NCBI GenBank assembly: GCA_910576535.1
Contig: CAJTKK010000004.1
Location: 124,001-188,000 of the forward strand
Origin: an uncultured Lachnospiraceae bacterium
GTDB taxonomy: Bacteria; Bacillota; Clostridia; Lachnospirales; Lachnospiraceae
DNA length: 64,000 bases
Direction of reading: 5' to 3'
Shown: positions 1 through 8,321 of the stretch, in pieces
Position numbering within the stretch: position 1 is the first letter of the stretch
Layout of the letters: each line of letters begins with the position of its first letter
The notes under the pieces: model-generated
Told to the model about the DNA's origin: nothing
The model's input: the letters and a program-made list of their open reading frames with translations, nothing else
Databases searched by the model: none
Translations under genes and position numbers: made by a program

Positions 1-289
1 CCATAAACCGCCGCAGCCCGGAATAATCCTTCGCACCGAATTTATGCGCCAAAGGGATGGCAAAGCCATTGCATACTCCCATACAGAAGCCTATAATCAG
101 AAAGTTCAAAGACCCGGTGCTTCCTACACCCGCCAGCGCATGAACACCCAAAAAGCGGCCTACAATAATCGTATCCACCACACTATAAAACTGCTGGAAT
201 AAAAACCCGAACAGCAGCGGCACCGAAAATCCCAGGATCAGCTTCATGGGCGGCCCCTGCGTCATATCCTTTGTTGTATCTTTTGCCAT
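1..289 (-). CDS. MATE-family efflux transporter, N-terminal part (cut by window edge)
   Basis: The reverse strand reads open from an ATG at 289 to the window edge, giving about 96 residues. The product starts MAKDTTKDMTQGPPMKLI and continues with FGFLFQQFYSVVDTIIVGRF and ALAGVGSTGSLNF. The phrase 'QQFYSVVDTIIVGRFLG' is the hallmark first helix of MATE (MOP superfamily) Na+/H+-coupled drug or metabolite exporters in the cytoplasmic membrane. An upstream GGAGAGAC can serve as ribosome site. The rest of the roughly 450-residue protein lies outside the window, so substrate and integrity cannot be judged. It is separated from ptsI by about 250 bases and probably has its own promoter. Confidence 0.85.
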   Translation of the reverse strand, partial: MAKDTTKDMTQGPPMKLILGFSVPLLFGFLFQQFYSVVDTIIVGRFLGVHALAGVGSTGSLNFLIIGFCMGVCNGFAIPLAHKFGAKDYSGLRRFM

Positions 290-370
290 AATGTCTCTCC
301 TGCATTCCCCGGATATCCAGCCTCATCTGAATACATACTGCTGAATATCCTCAATAAATTTTTTCACGTA

Positions 371-411
371 AATAATGTTATCAGCCCGGTACCGGCGCTG
401 ATAACATTATT
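371..411. repeat. Perfect 15-bp inverted repeat between ptsI and the MATE gene
   Basis: Arms AATAATGTTATCAGC (371-385) and its exact complement (397-411) flank an 11-base centre that is itself nearly palindromic (CCGGTACCGG). A smaller stem (491-507, TGCCGC/GCGGCA) lies closer to ptsI. Neither is followed by a run of T on the minus strand, so the large repeat could be a rho-independent terminator without a strong U tract, an attenuator, or an operator for the downstream MATE gene. I see nothing else in 290-543. Confidence 0.5.
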
Positions 412-543
412 CCTGCTCCCTATATTCCTCCAAAGACAGGGGTTCCCCCGCCGCTCCTATCTTTGCAGCCTTTCACCCGGATTTACCCTCTGCCGCCTGC
501 AGCGGCAGGATCAAGCCGTCAAATGCTGCCTGCCTTTATTTCT

Positions 544-2157
544 CTATTCCATTTCACGCACAATCTTCCTTACAGGAAGCACAAAAGTAGGCGTTACGGA
601 CAGCTCATCCAATCCCATCTTAACGAATTCCTCCGTCAAAGTAGTATCTGCGCCTAACTCCCCGCAGATTCCTGCCCAAATACCTTCTTTATGGGCATTA
701 TCCACTACCATCTTAATCATCCTGAGGACAGCTTCATGATGGGAATCATAAATATTATCCAGTTTTGCATTCTGCCTGTCTATGGCCAAAGTATACTGGG
801 TCAGATCATTGGTGCCGATGCTGAAGAAATCCACTTCTTTTGCCAGCAGATCGCTAATCATAACCGCTGCCGGCGTCTCAATCATAATGCCTTGCTCCAC
901 CTCTGCAAAAGGAAGCCCTTCTTCTGTCAGTTCTTTTTTTACCTCTTCCACAATTTCCTTAATCTGCCTTACTTCCTTTACCGAAATAATCATAGGATAC
1001 ATAATGGAAATGGTGCCAAATATGCTCGCCCTGAACAATGCACGCAACTGCGTCTTAAAAATATCCGGCTGACTTAAGCAAATACGGATTGCACGGTATC
1101 CCATCGCCGGGTTTTCTTCATGATCCAGCCCGAAATAATCCGCCTGTTTGTCCGCGCCGATATCCAAAGTACGGATAATCACCTTTTTACCAGCCATCGT
1201 TTCCGCTACCTGTTTATATGCCTGGTACTGCTCTTCCTCTGTCGGGAAAGTATCCTTTTCCAGATAAAGGAATTCACTTCTGAATAAACCGATGCCCCCT
1301 GCATCATTCTGAAGAACATTCGCCACATCGGAAACCTTGCCGATATTAGCATAAATATTAATCTTCTTTCCGCTCTTTGTAACGTTTTCTTTCCCTTTCA
1401 GCTCTTGCAACAGCCTGCGCTTTTCCACTTCTTCCTGATGTTTGTTCTTATAAGCCTCCAAAACATCCTCTTCAGGGTCTATAATAATCTTCCCTTCAAA
1501 GCCATCCACTATGGCCATTTTACCGTCTATCTCATCATTATAGTCCACGCTGATCAGCGCCGGAATATTCATTGTCCTTGCCAGGATCGCCGTGTGGGAA
1601 TTGGAAGAACCGAATCTTGTCACAAACGCCAATACCTTACTCTTGTCCATCTGCACTGTCTCGCTGGGAGCCAGATCTTCCGCTACTACTATCGTCGCCT
1701 CATCCGCATTTAAGCCCTCTCCGCTGTTCCCCTGCAGGACGCGGATTAAACGTTCCGAAATATCTTTTACGTCCGCCGCCCTGGCTTTCATGTAATCGTC
1801 ATCCATTTCGGCAAACATTTTTGCAAAATTGTCACCCGTTACCGCAACTGCATATTCTGCATTAATATTCTGTGTTTCAATCATATTAGTAATCGAATCC
1901 AAGTAATCCTGATCGTCCAGCATCATCTGGTGGACATCAAAAATCATTGCGCCCGATTCCCCTACTTCCTTTACTGCTTTCTCATACAAAGCCTTCAACT
2001 GCTCAATCGCCTTTTCTTTCGCCGTCTCAACTCTGGCAATCTCGCCTGCCGCATCCTCTACATGCGCTCTTTTAACACTTTGATTGTCTTTTTTCAGGAT
2101 TGCAATCTTACCGATGGCAATCCCGGAAAAAACTGACTTTCCCTTCAACTCCGTCAT
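544..2157 (-). CDS. ptsI: Phosphoenolpyruvate-protein phosphotransferase (PTS enzyme I)
   Basis: Enzyme I takes phosphate from PEP onto a histidine and passes it to HPr, feeding all PTS sugar importers from the cytosol. The 537-residue protein has the swivelling domain with the phosphorylated histidine at about His188 (GSSNSHTAILART), then the PEP-binding TIM-barrel with RTLDIGADK, NPAMGYRAIR and the catalytic cysteine near residue 498 (GICGELGAD). Length matches the family (540-575). I chose the ATG at 2157 because AAGGAGG lies 6 bases upstream; the frame stays open to 2274 but that extension has no ribosome site and does not resemble Enzyme I. No ptsH is next to it, so HPr must be elsewhere. 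Confidence 0.97.
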   Translation of the reverse strand: MTELKGKSVFSGIAIGKIAILKKDNQSVKRAHVEDAAGEIARVETAKEKAIEQLKALYEKAVKEVGESGAMIFDVHQMMLDDQDYLDSITNMIETQNINAEYAVAVTGDNFAKMFAEMDDDYMKARAADVKDISERLIRVLQGNSGEGLNADEATIVVAEDLAPSETVQMDKSKVLAFVTRFGSSNSHTAILARTMNIPALISVDYNDEIDGKMAIVDGFEGKIIIDPEEDVLEAYKNKHQEEVEKRRLLQELKGKENVTKSGKKINIYANIGKVSDVANVLQNDAGGIGLFRSEFLYLEKDTFPTEEEQYQAYKQVAETMAGKKVIIRTLDIGADKQADYFGLDHEENPAMGYRAIRICLSQPDIFKTQLRALFRASIFGTISIMYPMIISVKEVRQIKEIVEEVKKELTEEGLPFAEVEQGIMIETPAAVMISDLLAKEVDFFSIGTNDLTQYTLAIDRQNAKLDNIYDSHHEAVLRMIKMVVDNAHKEGIWAGICGELGADTTLTEEFVKMGLDELSVTPTFVLPVRKIVREME

Positions 2158-2204
2158 GTGAATCCTCCTTACCACGATATTATTGGTCATTTCTCTTACT
2201 CTTA

Positions 2205-2233
2205 AGTTTAATGCATAATCGGAAAGAAGTAAA
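2205..2233 (-). promoter_or_regulatory. Candidate promoter of ptsI
   Basis: On the minus strand TTTACT (2228-2233) and TAAACT (2205-2210) are separated by 17 bases, each matching the sigma-A consensus at 4 of 6 positions. The transcript would start about 40 bases before the ptsI ATG. Confidence 0.4.
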
Positions 2234-2305
2234 CCGGAAAATTGAAATTTTATGCCCATATCCCCTATACGCATAAAATCTATGCAATATTGCCTTCCTC
2301 CTCTG

Positions 2306-2905
2306 CTATTTCTTTTGCATATCTTTCAAAAGCCTGAGAATACGCCCCCTATTTTTCGCAGTCTTCATAAAAACAGGGAGATGGTCTGCTTGCGCTTTCC
2401 CCGCAACGCTGAACGGTTTCTCCCGCAGGCCGGCGCTGAGATAACCGGTCAAATAGGCTAAATGCTCCCGGTTGAGAGCCCAGACCAGCTTGCCCCGAAA
2501 GGATGTCAGGAACCACAGCTCCAGCCCGAAATACGATTCCTTCCCGTCCTTAATCTCACCAATATGGGAAAACACTTCTGCCGTTTTATGGACTTTACCC
2601 GCCATTACAGTTCCACAGAACGGACAAGCAATGCGGAGAACTTGAAAGCGCTGTTTGTCCACATCCTGAATATCCGCTCGATAATACTGTCCACAGCATT
2701 TACATTGATTATGCACTTCATAACGATAAATTCTACGGTCTTTTTCTTCTGTATGTCCACAATTTGTACACCTGAAAAAAGCAGTATCTTTATTTGCCGT
2801 TACGATACCAAAGCCATGACACTTAGGACACTTTACATTTAGCCCTGACGACAAAACGTTGTCAACAGAATAAGTAAAACAAGGTTTATCTGCAATCCGT
2901 TCCAT
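2306..2905 (-). CDS. Double zinc-ribbon protein of unknown function
   Basis: I do not recognise a named family. The 199-residue product has two four-cysteine zinc-ribbon candidates in its first half: CPKC...CTNC, then CKCC...CPFC. The C-terminal half has no cysteine knuckles and contains a hydrophobic stretch around LELWFLTSF and aromatic and charged motifs. Zinc ribbons of this kind usually bind nucleic acid or protein partners, but that is inference. The start at 2905 is preferred because GAGGTGGG lies about 5 bases upstream; an in-frame ATG at 2953 lacks a good site. It sits about 150 bases upstream of ptsI on the same strand but is separated from it by the candidate ptsI promoter. Confidence 0.75.
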   Translation of the reverse strand: MERIADKPCFTYSVDNVLSSGLNVKCPKCHGFGIVTANKDTAFFRCTNCGHTEEKDRRIYRYEVHNQCKCCGQYYRADIQDVDKQRFQVLRIACPFCGTVMAGKVHKTAEVFSHIGEIKDGKESYFGLELWFLTSFRGKLVWALNREHLAYLTGYLSAGLREKPFSVAGKAQADHLPVFMKTAKNRGRILRLLKDMQKK

Positions 2906-3048
2906 TTTCCCACCTCTTTTCAGCGCTTCCTTCCACCGTTCCCTTTCCTTCATCCTACCATAATTCCGGGAGCATGGAAACAGAAAGCTTTCCGGGCAGA
3001 TTCCCGGCTTTATGAATATATGGGACGGGCAGTCATTCAGATGCAGGC

Positions 3049-3534
3049 TTATATTAATTCGGGAGCAGTCAACAACAAAACAAGGATCGCTGCTACAAGC
3101 GGAATACCCAAAAGAACGAACATCGGAAGCGGCGATGGATTATCATAATCGGTATAAATCTTATTTCCCAAATAGTAGATATTGATCGTGTCCGGAAAGA
3201 TACACGTTCGCTCACAGGTATAAACACTGATTACTTTATGCTTCTTATGTACGCCGTCTATGGAATAAACATACCTGGCTGCCAAATTCTCCCCGCGCTT
3301 TTCGCCTTTTGGATTGCCCCAGTTAATATTCTGCTGGCTTTTTTTACTGTCTAATTGCGCTGTCACGACTTGCCCTAATTCTTTTGCTTTTTGGATTTTT
3401 CGTTCCGGTCCATAATCAATTTTCTTTTTGCTGATGAAAACCAGTTCAATTATAATGACTGCAATAAAAACAAATACCGCCGGAAAAGCCGGAGCTATTC
3501 TCGCGGCTTCCGCCCATGCATCATATTCTTTCAT
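3049..3534 (-). CDS. Small membrane protein with two transmembrane segments (DUF3592-like)
   Basis: The 161-residue product has a transmembrane helix near residues 14-34, a soluble central domain of about 90 residues (with ARYVYSIDGVHKKHKV, a beta-rich pattern), and a second helix near 137-157. This layout is like DUF3592-type proteins, whose function is not established. A strong GGAGGT site precedes the ATG. It lies 42 bases behind the CPBP protease gene and is probably in the same TetR-controlled unit. Confidence 0.7.
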   Translation of the reverse strand: MKEYDAWAEAARIAPAFPAVFVFIAVIIIELVFISKKKIDYGPERKIQKAKELGQVVTAQLDSKKSQQNINWGNPKGEKRGENLAARYVYSIDGVHKKHKVISVYTCERTCIFPDTINIYYLGNKIYTDYDNPSPLPMFVLLGIPLVAAILVLLLTAPELI

Positions 3535-3576
3535 AAGATACCTCCTGCTTACATTCCGGACAGCAAAGCGGAACGT

Positions 3577-4437
3577 TTATTCGCTTTGTCTTTTCTTTTC
3601 TTCCTTATCATCCAACAGATTCCCGATATGTTGTTTTTCAAAGAACATTTCCTTATTCGTCAGAACAATGATTGCTGCCGCAAAAAATATAACGATTGTC
3701 TCCACGCATTTTGTCTGCGGCGTCATGGCGATTTTCTCCTGCATCGTGTTCACAAACAAATGGAATAAGATGCAGGCAAGCATACTGCGGTTATTCTTTA
3801 CATACACCCATGTGGTCAGAAACCCTAATGGGATGACGCCGGTTAAAAAATTCAGCACATATAAAACACCAAGTTCTTTCAGCCCATAATGGTACGTACC
3901 CGCAATCCAGAACAAAGGCAGATGCCACAGCGCCCACACAAAGCCAAAAATGACGGATTCCGTAAACCATGAGAAATAAAACGCTACAGAATCCTCGCCA
4001 TATCCCCGCCAGCCAACCTCTTCAATCACTGCTGCAAGTAAAATCGTCAGCAGCGCCGAAGTTCCTCCGACAGAAAATGAGAAATCTTCCGTAAAGGCAA
4101 ACTGCTCTAAAGACTGTCCTGCCCATACGGAAAGCAGGATGGAAACAACAACAATTGCCATAAACCCGATAATCGCCGCTATAATGCTAAACGGTTTTAT
4201 ACGGTAAAAACCGATGAGTTTTCTTTTTAGATCTTCTTTTAACGCTTTGTTCCCCGAAGCCAATACCGTAATGACCGCTGTGATGGCAGGAGCGGTTAAT
4301 CCGAACAGCATCAGCAGGGCGGATACACCGTTATCATCCGGCGATTTACTGATCACTGCTGCAAAAATCCAAAATATCCATGTAACGGCAAAACAAGTGA
4401 TATAAAAACGTAATGGCTTGTATCTATATTGTTCCAT
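3577..4437 (-). CDS. CPBP-family intramembrane glutamic protease (CAAX protease/bacteriocin-immunity type)
   Basis: This 286-residue polytopic membrane protein carries the CPBP/ABI signature: EEVGWRG (motif 1), then FVWALWHLPLF (motif 2, HxxxF-like) and a later LFHLFVNT (motif 3). The glutamates and histidines of these motifs form the active site in the Rce1/MroQ fold. In Firmicutes such proteins process peptides or give bacteriocin self-immunity. The start at 4437 has AAGGAGG upstream, whereas the longer in-frame start at 4467 does not. It follows a TetR regulator by 141 bases, which suggests control by that regulator. Confidence 0.85.
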   Translation of the reverse strand: MEQYRYKPLRFYITCFAVTWIFWIFAAVISKSPDDNGVSALLMLFGLTAPAITAVITVLASGNKALKEDLKRKLIGFYRIKPFSIIAAIIGFMAIVVVSILLSVWAGQSLEQFAFTEDFSFSVGGTSALLTILLAAVIEEVGWRGYGEDSVAFYFSWFTESVIFGFVWALWHLPLFWIAGTYHYGLKELGVLYVLNFLTGVIPLGFLTTWVYVKNNRSMLACILFHLFVNTMQEKIAMTPQTKCVETIVIFFAAAIIVLTNKEMFFEKQHIGNLLDDKEEKKRQSE

Positions 4438-4535
4438 AAGCTCCCTCCTTAAAATCGCATATGACAAATTGACCGGAAAATTATTCCATAGTTAATAGGC
4501 TATCGACTGTCTGCCTGTCGGTTTTGGGTTGGAAA

Positions 4536-4559
4536 TTAAGGAACTGCAATGTCCCTTAA
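4536..4559 (-). terminator. Small inverted repeat between tetR and the CPBP gene
   Basis: TTAAGGAAC (4536-4544) and GTCCCTTAA (4551-4559) pair with one mismatch around a 6-base loop. On the minus strand the stem is followed by AATTTCC, so termination would be weak or partial. Confidence 0.35.
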
Positions 4560-4578
4560 CATCAAATTTCCTTTCGTA

Positions 4579-5217
4579 TTACTTTTCATTCTCTTGAAAA
4601 ATAGGCATAATGGCTGATTTCATACTGTTTTGTTCCATATGTAGAAGCCGTTCCAGATTATAAATAAATGCAGCTATCTTTCTTTGTTTTTCTTCTGCGC
4701 TGAGTTCCATAAGATCGTCGAATACCGTGTTTGCATATAGGAATGTCATTTCTGCAACTTCCCCGGGATAATCTGTTTTACATATACCCTGTGCAATACT
4801 TTCTTGTATTAACCCAGTGATAAGCGGATTGATTTCAGCAAGAATACATTTTTGCATTTTTTGATGCATAAGGGCATTTTGCGGCCGATGCGCCTGTTCC
4901 AGAAGCCCGTGGCCGAAATTCTTGTCGTCTACCCTAAGGGCAAGCATCATCTTTGTAAGCCGCTGCAATATGGGCGTATCTTTTTCTGCTACAATCTTTT
5001 CCGCTTTTTTTGCCAGTCTTTTCACCATACGTTCAATCATAGCATCCAGGATTTCTTCTTTTGATTTGAAATGATAATATAGCGTGCCTCTGGCAATGCC
5101 AATCTCATTTAAAATGTCAGCCGTGCTTGTGTTGTCAAAGCCATTTGTTCCAAACAAACGCTCTGCCGCATCCAATATCTCATTCTTCCGCTCTTCCGCT
5201 TCTTTCACCACACGCAT
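4579..5217 (-). CDS. TetR/AcrR-family transcriptional repressor
   Basis: The N-terminal part is a clear TetR helix-turn-helix: ILDAAERLFGTNGFDNTSTA followed by GIARGTLYYHFKSKEEIL, around residues 12-58. The remaining 150 residues would be the ligand-binding and dimer domain, whose inducer is unknown. The start at 5217 is chosen because AGGTGA lies 5 bases upstream; an ATG at 5223 and a GTG at 5226 are possible. A perfect dyad overlaps its own promoter, so it very likely represses itself and the following CPBP protease and membrane protein genes. Confidence 0.9.
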   Translation of the reverse strand: MRVVKEAEERKNEILDAAERLFGTNGFDNTSTADILNEIGIARGTLYYHFKSKEEILDAMIERMVKRLAKKAEKIVAEKDTPILQRLTKMMLALRVDDKNFGHGLLEQAHRPQNALMHQKMQKCILAEINPLITGLIQESIAQGICKTDYPGEVAEMTFLYANTVFDDLMELSAEEKQRKIAAFIYNLERLLHMEQNSMKSAIMPIFQENEK

Positions 5218-5247
5218 TTGCATCACCTGCTTTTATTTCTTATAGAC

Positions 5248-5260
5248 AGACTGTCAGTCT
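5248..5260. promoter_or_regulatory. TetR operator (perfect palindrome)
   Basis: AGACTG-T-CAGTCT is a perfect 6-1-6 palindrome immediately downstream of the -10 box of the tetR promoter, where a bound TetR dimer would block transcription. That it is the site of the adjacent TetR protein is inferred from position. Confidence 0.7.
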
Positions 5261-5261
5261 A

Positions 5262-5290
5262 ATAATAGCATTCAGAGGTACCTCTGTCAA
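5262..5290 (-). promoter_or_regulatory. Sigma-A promoter of the tetR unit
   Basis: On the minus strand TTGACA (5285-5290) and TATTAT (5262-5267) are spaced by exactly 17 bases. The start site would fall within the palindrome at 5248-5260. Confidence 0.8.
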
Positions 5291-5306
5291 TCTATTTCAC
5301 AGAATA

Positions 5307-5337
5307 TTTACCAAATCGTCCGTGCGTTTTTGGTAAA
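5307..5337. terminator. Inverted repeat downstream of the Rrf2 gene
   Basis: TTTACCAAA (5307-5315) and TTTGGTAAA (5329-5337) are perfect 9-base arms around a 13-base loop. It may end Rrf2 transcription or belong to the decayed gene beginning at 5389; no clear U tract is present. Confidence 0.4.
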
Positions 5338-5388
5338 ATAACCACATTAAACAACTCAAACAATCAGGATTTGGAAGAAGAACACAGA

Positions 5389-5439
5389 ATGAGTAAATAT
5401 AACCCTTTATGGGCATATGCGCAAAGTAGTGGCAGCCAA
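5389..5439 (+). pseudogene. Remnant of a small conserved Lachnospiraceae protein
   Basis: From the ATG at 5389 the plus strand encodes MSKYNPLWAYAQSSGSQ, which from memory resembles the first residues of a widespread small clostridial protein that starts MSKYxxLWxYxQxxGS. After about 17 codons the similarity stops and the frame runs antisense into the 3' end of the Rrf2 gene. The likely reading is that the 5' end of this gene was left behind after a deletion whose junction lies near 5440. The protein's function is unknown. Confidence 0.5.
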
Positions 5440-5468
5440 CTCCCTGCCAAACAAGCATTGTATATCTT

Positions 5469-5876
5469 TCACTGCCCCTTTGCTAAATCTGCAATCGTAA
5501 CGCTGTCTACCACGCGGTTAATTGCTTCGTCCAGCTTCCTCCACACCGGCAGAGTCTCGCAAGTGCCGCTGCGCCCGCATTGGCCCGTTTTATCCTCCAA
5601 ACATGCTACCGGGCAGAGGCTCCCTTCCGTAAGGCGCAGAATCATGCCTATCGTATAGTCTTCAGGATCCCCTGCTATACGGTACCCGCCTTGAGCCCCT
5701 CTTGCACTTTTCACATACCCGGCCTTATTCAAAACAGAAATGATCTGTTCCAGATATTTTTCCGATATTCCCTGGCGTTCTGCGATCTGCTTTACTTTGA
5801 TGTATTCCCCGGCATCGTTCACCGCCAAATCCAGCATTACCCTGACCGCATAACGTCCTTTTGTTGAAATCTTCAT
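5469..5876 (-). CDS. Rrf2-family transcriptional regulator (IscR/CymR type)
   Basis: This 135-residue protein starts MKISTKGRYAVRVMLDLA, the signature opening of Rrf2 winged-helix regulators. It continues with the recognition helix ISEKYLEQIISVLNKAGYVK and the wing SARGAQGGYRIA. Near residues 87-105 it has cysteines in the order C-x3-C-x8-C-x5-C, consistent with an Fe-S-binding sensor rather than a cysteine-free CymR. It follows the NSS symporter gene by about 30 bases and may be cotranscribed with it. Targets could include iron-sulfur or cysteine metabolism; cysK lies 5 kb away with a possible site. Confidence 0.9.
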   Translation of the reverse strand: MKISTKGRYAVRVMLDLAVNDAGEYIKVKQIAERQGISEKYLEQIISVLNKAGYVKSARGAQGGYRIAGDPEDYTIGMILRLTEGSLCPVACLEDKTGQCGRSGTCETLPVWRKLDEAINRVVDSVTIADLAKGQ

Positions 5877-5908
5877 CCAGCCACCCTGCTGTTTGCCCTA
5901 CAGCCCCT

Positions 5909-7273
5909 TTAAAATTTATCAATTATCCCTTTGGCAAAAATAAACAATATCATAGCCGGAAGGATAATCTGCAGATAAAGCTTAAGAACTCTTGGCATTT
6001 TTATCCCTTTCCCGGTATTTGCTTCCTCAAGATAATGATTGAATCCCCAGCCTTTCTTCGTCACACAGAACATCAGATAAACAAAAGAGCCAATAGGCAG
6101 CATCAGATTGCTGACAATAAAATCTTCCAGGTCAAGGATATTGCTGCCCTCCCCAAAAGGCATAAAACCGGACCAGAGATTAAATCCCAAGACACAAGGC
6201 AGGGAAAGCAGGGAAAGCAGGACAAAATTGATCAGGCAGGCGCGCTTACGGGAAAGCCCCCACATGTCCATGCAGCATGAAATAATATTTTCAAACACAG
6301 CCAATACCGTGGAAAATGCCGCAAATGACATAAATACAAAGAACAGCGTCCCCCATATTCTTCCTCCTGCCATGCTGTTAAATACATTGGGTAAAGTAAC
6401 AAAAATGAGGGAAGGGCCGCTGTCAGGATTAATCCCAAAAGAAAAACAGGCCGGAAAAATAATCAGCCCCGCCACAATAGCAACAAAAGTATCAAGCACC
6501 GCAATATTGACCGATTCCTTTAAAAGAGAATGTTCTTTGCCTATATAGCTTCCAAAAATAGCCATGGAACCAATCCCTAAGCTCAACGTAAAAAATGCCT
6601 GGTTCATAGCTCCCACCATAGTCTCGCCAATCCCCACCTCCATCATTCTTTCAAAATCGGGTTTCAGATAAAAAGCGAGGCCTTCCTGCCCGCCTTCCAT
6701 CGTCAGGCTATGGACAGCAAGCAATAACATAATCCCAAGAAGAGCCACCATCATCCCCTTTGTCATACGTTCCACGCCGCTTTGCAGCCCCGCCGAACAG
6801 ATGGCAAATCCTACCGCGACTACGATAAGCATCAGCCCGGCCATAATCCCCGGTTCCGCGAGCATTCCGCCAAATATCTGCCCTACCATTTCCGCATCCG
6901 CCCCGTTAAAACGTCCCGTCAGCATCAGGTAGAAATAGTACAGCATCCAACCCGCTACCGTCGTATAGAACATCATGAGGCAATAATTGCCCGCCATCCC
7001 TGCATAACCGTGCAAATGCCACTTTGTCCCCGGTTTTTCCAACTGCCGGAAACTCTTTATAATACTTTTTTTGCTGGCACGCCCTACCGCAAACTCCATT
7101 GTCATAACAGGCAGCCCCATAATAACAAGGAAAAACAGGTAAAAAAGCACAAACGCCCCTCCGCCGTACCTTCCTGCTATATAAGGAAACCTCCATACAT
7201 TTCCAATCCCAATGGCACACCCTGCCGAAAGCAATATAAATCCCAGACGGGATCCCAATTTTTCCCTTTCCAT
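5909..7273 (-). CDS. Sodium-dependent transporter of the NSS/SNF family (LeuT fold)
   Basis: The 454-residue polytopic protein opens with SRLGFILLSAGCAIGIGNVW and RFPYIAGRYGGGAFVLFYLF, the TM1 signature that holds the Na+ and amino-acid site in LeuT and neurotransmitter symporters. About 11 membrane segments can be counted. It should import an amino acid or related compound with sodium; the substrate cannot be read from sequence. I take the ATG at 7273, with AGGGG about 6 bases upstream; an in-frame ATG at 7312 has no ribosome site. The Rrf2 gene follows closely. Confidence 0.92.
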   Translation of the reverse strand: MEREKLGSRLGFILLSAGCAIGIGNVWRFPYIAGRYGGGAFVLFYLFFLVIMGLPVMTMEFAVGRASKKSIIKSFRQLEKPGTKWHLHGYAGMAGNYCLMMFYTTVAGWMLYYFYLMLTGRFNGADAEMVGQIFGGMLAEPGIMAGLMLIVVAVGFAICSAGLQSGVERMTKGMMVALLGIMLLLAVHSLTMEGGQEGLAFYLKPDFERMMEVGIGETMVGAMNQAFFTLSLGIGSMAIFGSYIGKEHSLLKESVNIAVLDTFVAIVAGLIIFPACFSFGINPDSGPSLIFVTLPNVFNSMAGGRIWGTLFFVFMSFAAFSTVLAVFENIISCCMDMWGLSRKRACLINFVLLSLLSLPCVLGFNLWSGFMPFGEGSNILDLEDFIVSNLMLPIGSFVYLMFCVTKKGWGFNHYLEEANTGKGIKMPRVLKLYLQIILPAMILFIFAKGIIDKF

Positions 7274-7343
7274 CTCTGCCCCTTTCTTTTCCCTTTCCCA
7301 TGTCCATTCCATACAGGAAGGATATAACCGGAAAATGTATTTT

Positions 7344-8159
7344 CTATGCCAATAAACCGTAATGCTCCAGCCCCTGGTAAACCCCGTCTTTATCTATATC
7401 CGCGGTCACATAATCCGCATAAGCCTTTAACTTTCCATCCCCGTTGCCCATGACAATCCCTACCGCGCACTCTTTAATCATCTCTAAATCATTCATACTG
7501 TCCCCGACTGCAACCGTATCCTCCATGCCGCCCCCATAGTATTCCAAAACCTTTCGGATGCCGCCTGCTTTATTATTTCTTATGGACATTACCTCAACGC
7601 AGTGCAAGGAACCCTCATTGGGCATACTGTGGATAAACTGGTATCCGCCGCCGTATTCCTTTTCTATTTCCGCCAAAGCTTCTTCTTCTAAACTGTAAAT
7701 ACAGAATTTGTAGATCGTCTCCGTTTCCGGGTCGTAATCTTCCATGCTATAAACCGCGGGCTGTTTGAAAAACTCATGCCCGGGGCGTTCCCGCCCTTCC
7801 CCCTCAAAAAAATATTCCCTTACCATGGAATGCATATAAATCCCTTTTTTTCCTTCCAAAACATAGGAAACGCCTTTGCTTATGCAAAATTCCATAATTC
7901 CTTCCAGTTCCTGATACGATATCCTGTCTTCGTAAATGATTTCTTCTTGTATCTGAACGTAAGCGCCTGCTGCAGCCACCACTCCGTCATAATCCATGTC
8001 CTTTACATGATCTAACAGACAGCAGGTGCGGCCAGTACAGATAAACACCTTATGCCCTGCCCTGCGGGCCAGTTCCACTGCCTGGTAAGCGCTGTCGGGA
8101 ATGGCGTATTTCCTATGGTCAAATAATGTGCCGTCGATATCCAAAAAAATATATTTCAT
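7344..8159 (-). CDS. HAD-superfamily Cof-type sugar phosphatase
   Basis: The 271-residue protein begins MKYIFLDIDGTLFD, motif I of HAD hydrolases with nucleophile Asp7 and acid/base Asp9. FICTGR is motif II, and GDSMNDLEMI supplies the Mg-binding aspartates of motif IV. A type IIB (Cof) cap lies between. Such enzymes dephosphorylate sugar phosphates, flavin or pyridoxal phosphates with loose specificity. The start at 8159 is fixed by AAGGAG about 7 bases upstream; the longer in-frame ATG at 8228 is not supported. Confidence 0.92.
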   Translation of the reverse strand: MKYIFLDIDGTLFDHRKYAIPDSAYQAVELARRAGHKVFICTGRTCCLLDHVKDMDYDGVVAAAGAYVQIQEEIIYEDRISYQELEGIMEFCISKGVSYVLEGKKGIYMHSMVREYFFEGEGRERPGHEFFKQPAVYSMEDYDPETETIYKFCIYSLEEEALAEIEKEYGGGYQFIHSMPNEGSLHCVEVMSIRNNKAGGIRKVLEYYGGGMEDTVAVGDSMNDLEMIKECAVGIVMGNGDGKLKAYADYVTADIDKDGVYQGLEHYGLLA

Positions 8160-8248
8160 ATGCTGCTCCTTATCATACCCTTTTTTATTTGCCGCTTCCC
8201 CCTCATACCCTGACAAATAGCTTCCCATATGAGAAAAGAGAGTGCGGC

Positions 8249-8278
8249 AAAGGCAGCGCCGGACATAACGCCGCCTTT
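8249..8278 (-). terminator. Stem-loop downstream of metQ
   Basis: On the minus strand AAAGGCGGCG and CGCTGCCTTT form a 10-bp stem (one G-U pair) with a 10-base loop. It is the only structure in the 160-base gap between metQ and the HAD gene and is a plausible, weak terminator of metNIQ. Confidence 0.4.
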
Positions 8279-8321
8279 TATCACACCCTCATATCCTTTA
8301 TTGCGGAAACCAAAGCATCCT

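Noticed and set aside
5371..5658. Complete 95-residue plus-strand gene
   Set aside because: Only the first 17 or so codons look like a protein; the rest is antisense to the Rrf2 coding region.
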